In this document: positions 63,901 through 64,000 of the stretch, piece after piece | Numbering within the stretch: the first letter of the stretch is position 1 | Layout of the letters: each line of letters begins with the position of its first letter | From: Lachnospiraceae bacterium | GTDB taxonomy: Bacteria; Bacillota; Clostridia; Lachnospirales; Lachnospiraceae | DNA: 64,000 nt | Reading direction: 5' to 3' | Assembly: GCA_910575475.1 (NCBI GenBank) | Contig: CAJTGD010000020.1 | Location: 49,618 to 113,617 of the forward strand | Translations under genes and position numbers: made by a program | The notes under the pieces: generated by a model | What the model saw: the letters and a program-made list of their open reading frames with translations, nothing else | Told to the model about the DNA's origin: nothing | The model's database searches: none

Positions 63901-64000
63901 ATTGACTCAACGACCACCGGCTAAAGCCGGTGGGTTGATGCGGCCTAAAGGCCACCGTTAAGCGACTGAAAGTCGCAATGAGGGCTAAAGCCCTTTCTTT
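63901..64000 (-). mobile_element. Hairpin-rich end of a probable IS200/IS605-type element inserted in virD4
   Basis: Four short hairpins with TAAA or GAA loops lie in a row: CCACCGGC-TAAA-GCCGGTGG (63914-63933), GGCC-TAAA-GGCC (63942-63953), GCGACT-GAA-AGTCGC (63962-63976) and AGGGC-TAAA-GCCCT (63981-63994). On the minus strand the block ends GTTGAGTCAAT just before intact virD4 sequence. This is typical of right ends of IS605/TnpB-type elements, where the end also forms the guide-RNA scaffold. No transposase gene is within the window, so the class is inferred. Confidence 0.6.

Larger units (their letters stand above)
40566..64000. mobile_element. Tn1549-like integrative and conjugative element inserted in cotJC (right end outside window)
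   Basis: The left end at about 40566 cuts cotJC and lies next to a large serine recombinase gene. The block holds accessory and resistance-type cargo (40.6-54 kb) and a conjugation module in Tn1549/CTn order: CwlT-like hydrolase, sortase B, methyltransferase, VirB4, PrgI, TrbL/VirB6-like, Maff2 and VirD4. The relaxase and far attachment site are not in the window. The cargo half looks more AT-rich than the conjugation half and the host dcw region. An IS-like end interrupts virD4. Confidence 0.88.

Noticed and set aside
1..64000. tRNA and rRNA genes
   Set aside because: No tRNA-like cloverleaf or rRNA sequence was noticed on either strand; a tRNAscan run would settle it.

Overview
The window comes from a spore-forming Firmicute, most likely a gut Lachnospiraceae. 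The grounds are a division and cell-wall (dcw) cluster running into spoIIGA-sigE, a separate sigG, a cotJ spore-coat operon, an AraC/YesMN-controlled glycan locus, and a Tn1549-like integrative and conjugative element. This placement rests on gene content and family resemblance only; no database search was run.

Region 1 (1-22.3 kb) is almost all on the minus strand. In transcription order it reads mraZ, rsmH, ftsL, two class B penicillin-binding protein genes, mraY, murD, ftsW, ftsQ, ftsZ, then spoIIGA, sigE, a beta-CASP RNase-like gene, putP, sigG, a HAD phosphatase, a small conserved gene, pth and the 5' part of mfd. murE, murF and murG are absent from the cluster. Control sites visible in the DNA are a ten-base-periodic MraZ-type operator over the mraZ promoter, a terminator after ftsZ followed by tandem Spo0A boxes and a wide-spacer promoter for spoIIGA-sigE, and two stem-loops that touch or bury ribosome binding sites.

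Region 2 (22.3-34.6 kb) is a carbohydrate-use locus: a YesN/YesM-type two-component pair, two sugar ABC permeases, a lipoprotein solute-binding protein, a GH106-like glycoside hydrolase and an AraC regulator, with a divergent GtaA-like (DUF4965-type) protein. Region 3 (34.7-40.6 kb) holds a small membrane protein, DegV, a second SEDS (FtsW/RodA/SpoVE) protein, asparagine synthetase, and the cotJA-cotJB-cotJC operon.

Region 4 (about 40.57 kb to the window end) is an integrated element. It has cut cotJC after about 62 codons. At its left end lies a large serine recombinase gene whose reading frame runs through the junction into antisense cotJ DNA. Next come small accessory genes (a MazF-like protein, a sigma factor-like protein) and three cargo modules: an AraC-GNAT fusion with a MATE pump; a PadR repressor divergent from a second, frameshifted MATE pump; and a two-component system with an ABC transporter and a DUF4097 lipoprotein. 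Two of the three cargo stretches end in a small cysteine-rich KTR gene. The conjugation module follows: CwlT-like hydrolase, sortase B, methyltransferase, VirB4, PrgI, TrbL/VirB6-like, Maff2 and VirD4. At the right edge virD4 is cut by what looks like the hairpin-rich end of an IS200/IS605-type element.

The most interesting hypothesis is that this element is a skin-like intervening element in a mother-cell spore-coat gene, whose recombinase C terminus changes with integration state. The far attachment site lies outside the window, so this cannot be settled here.
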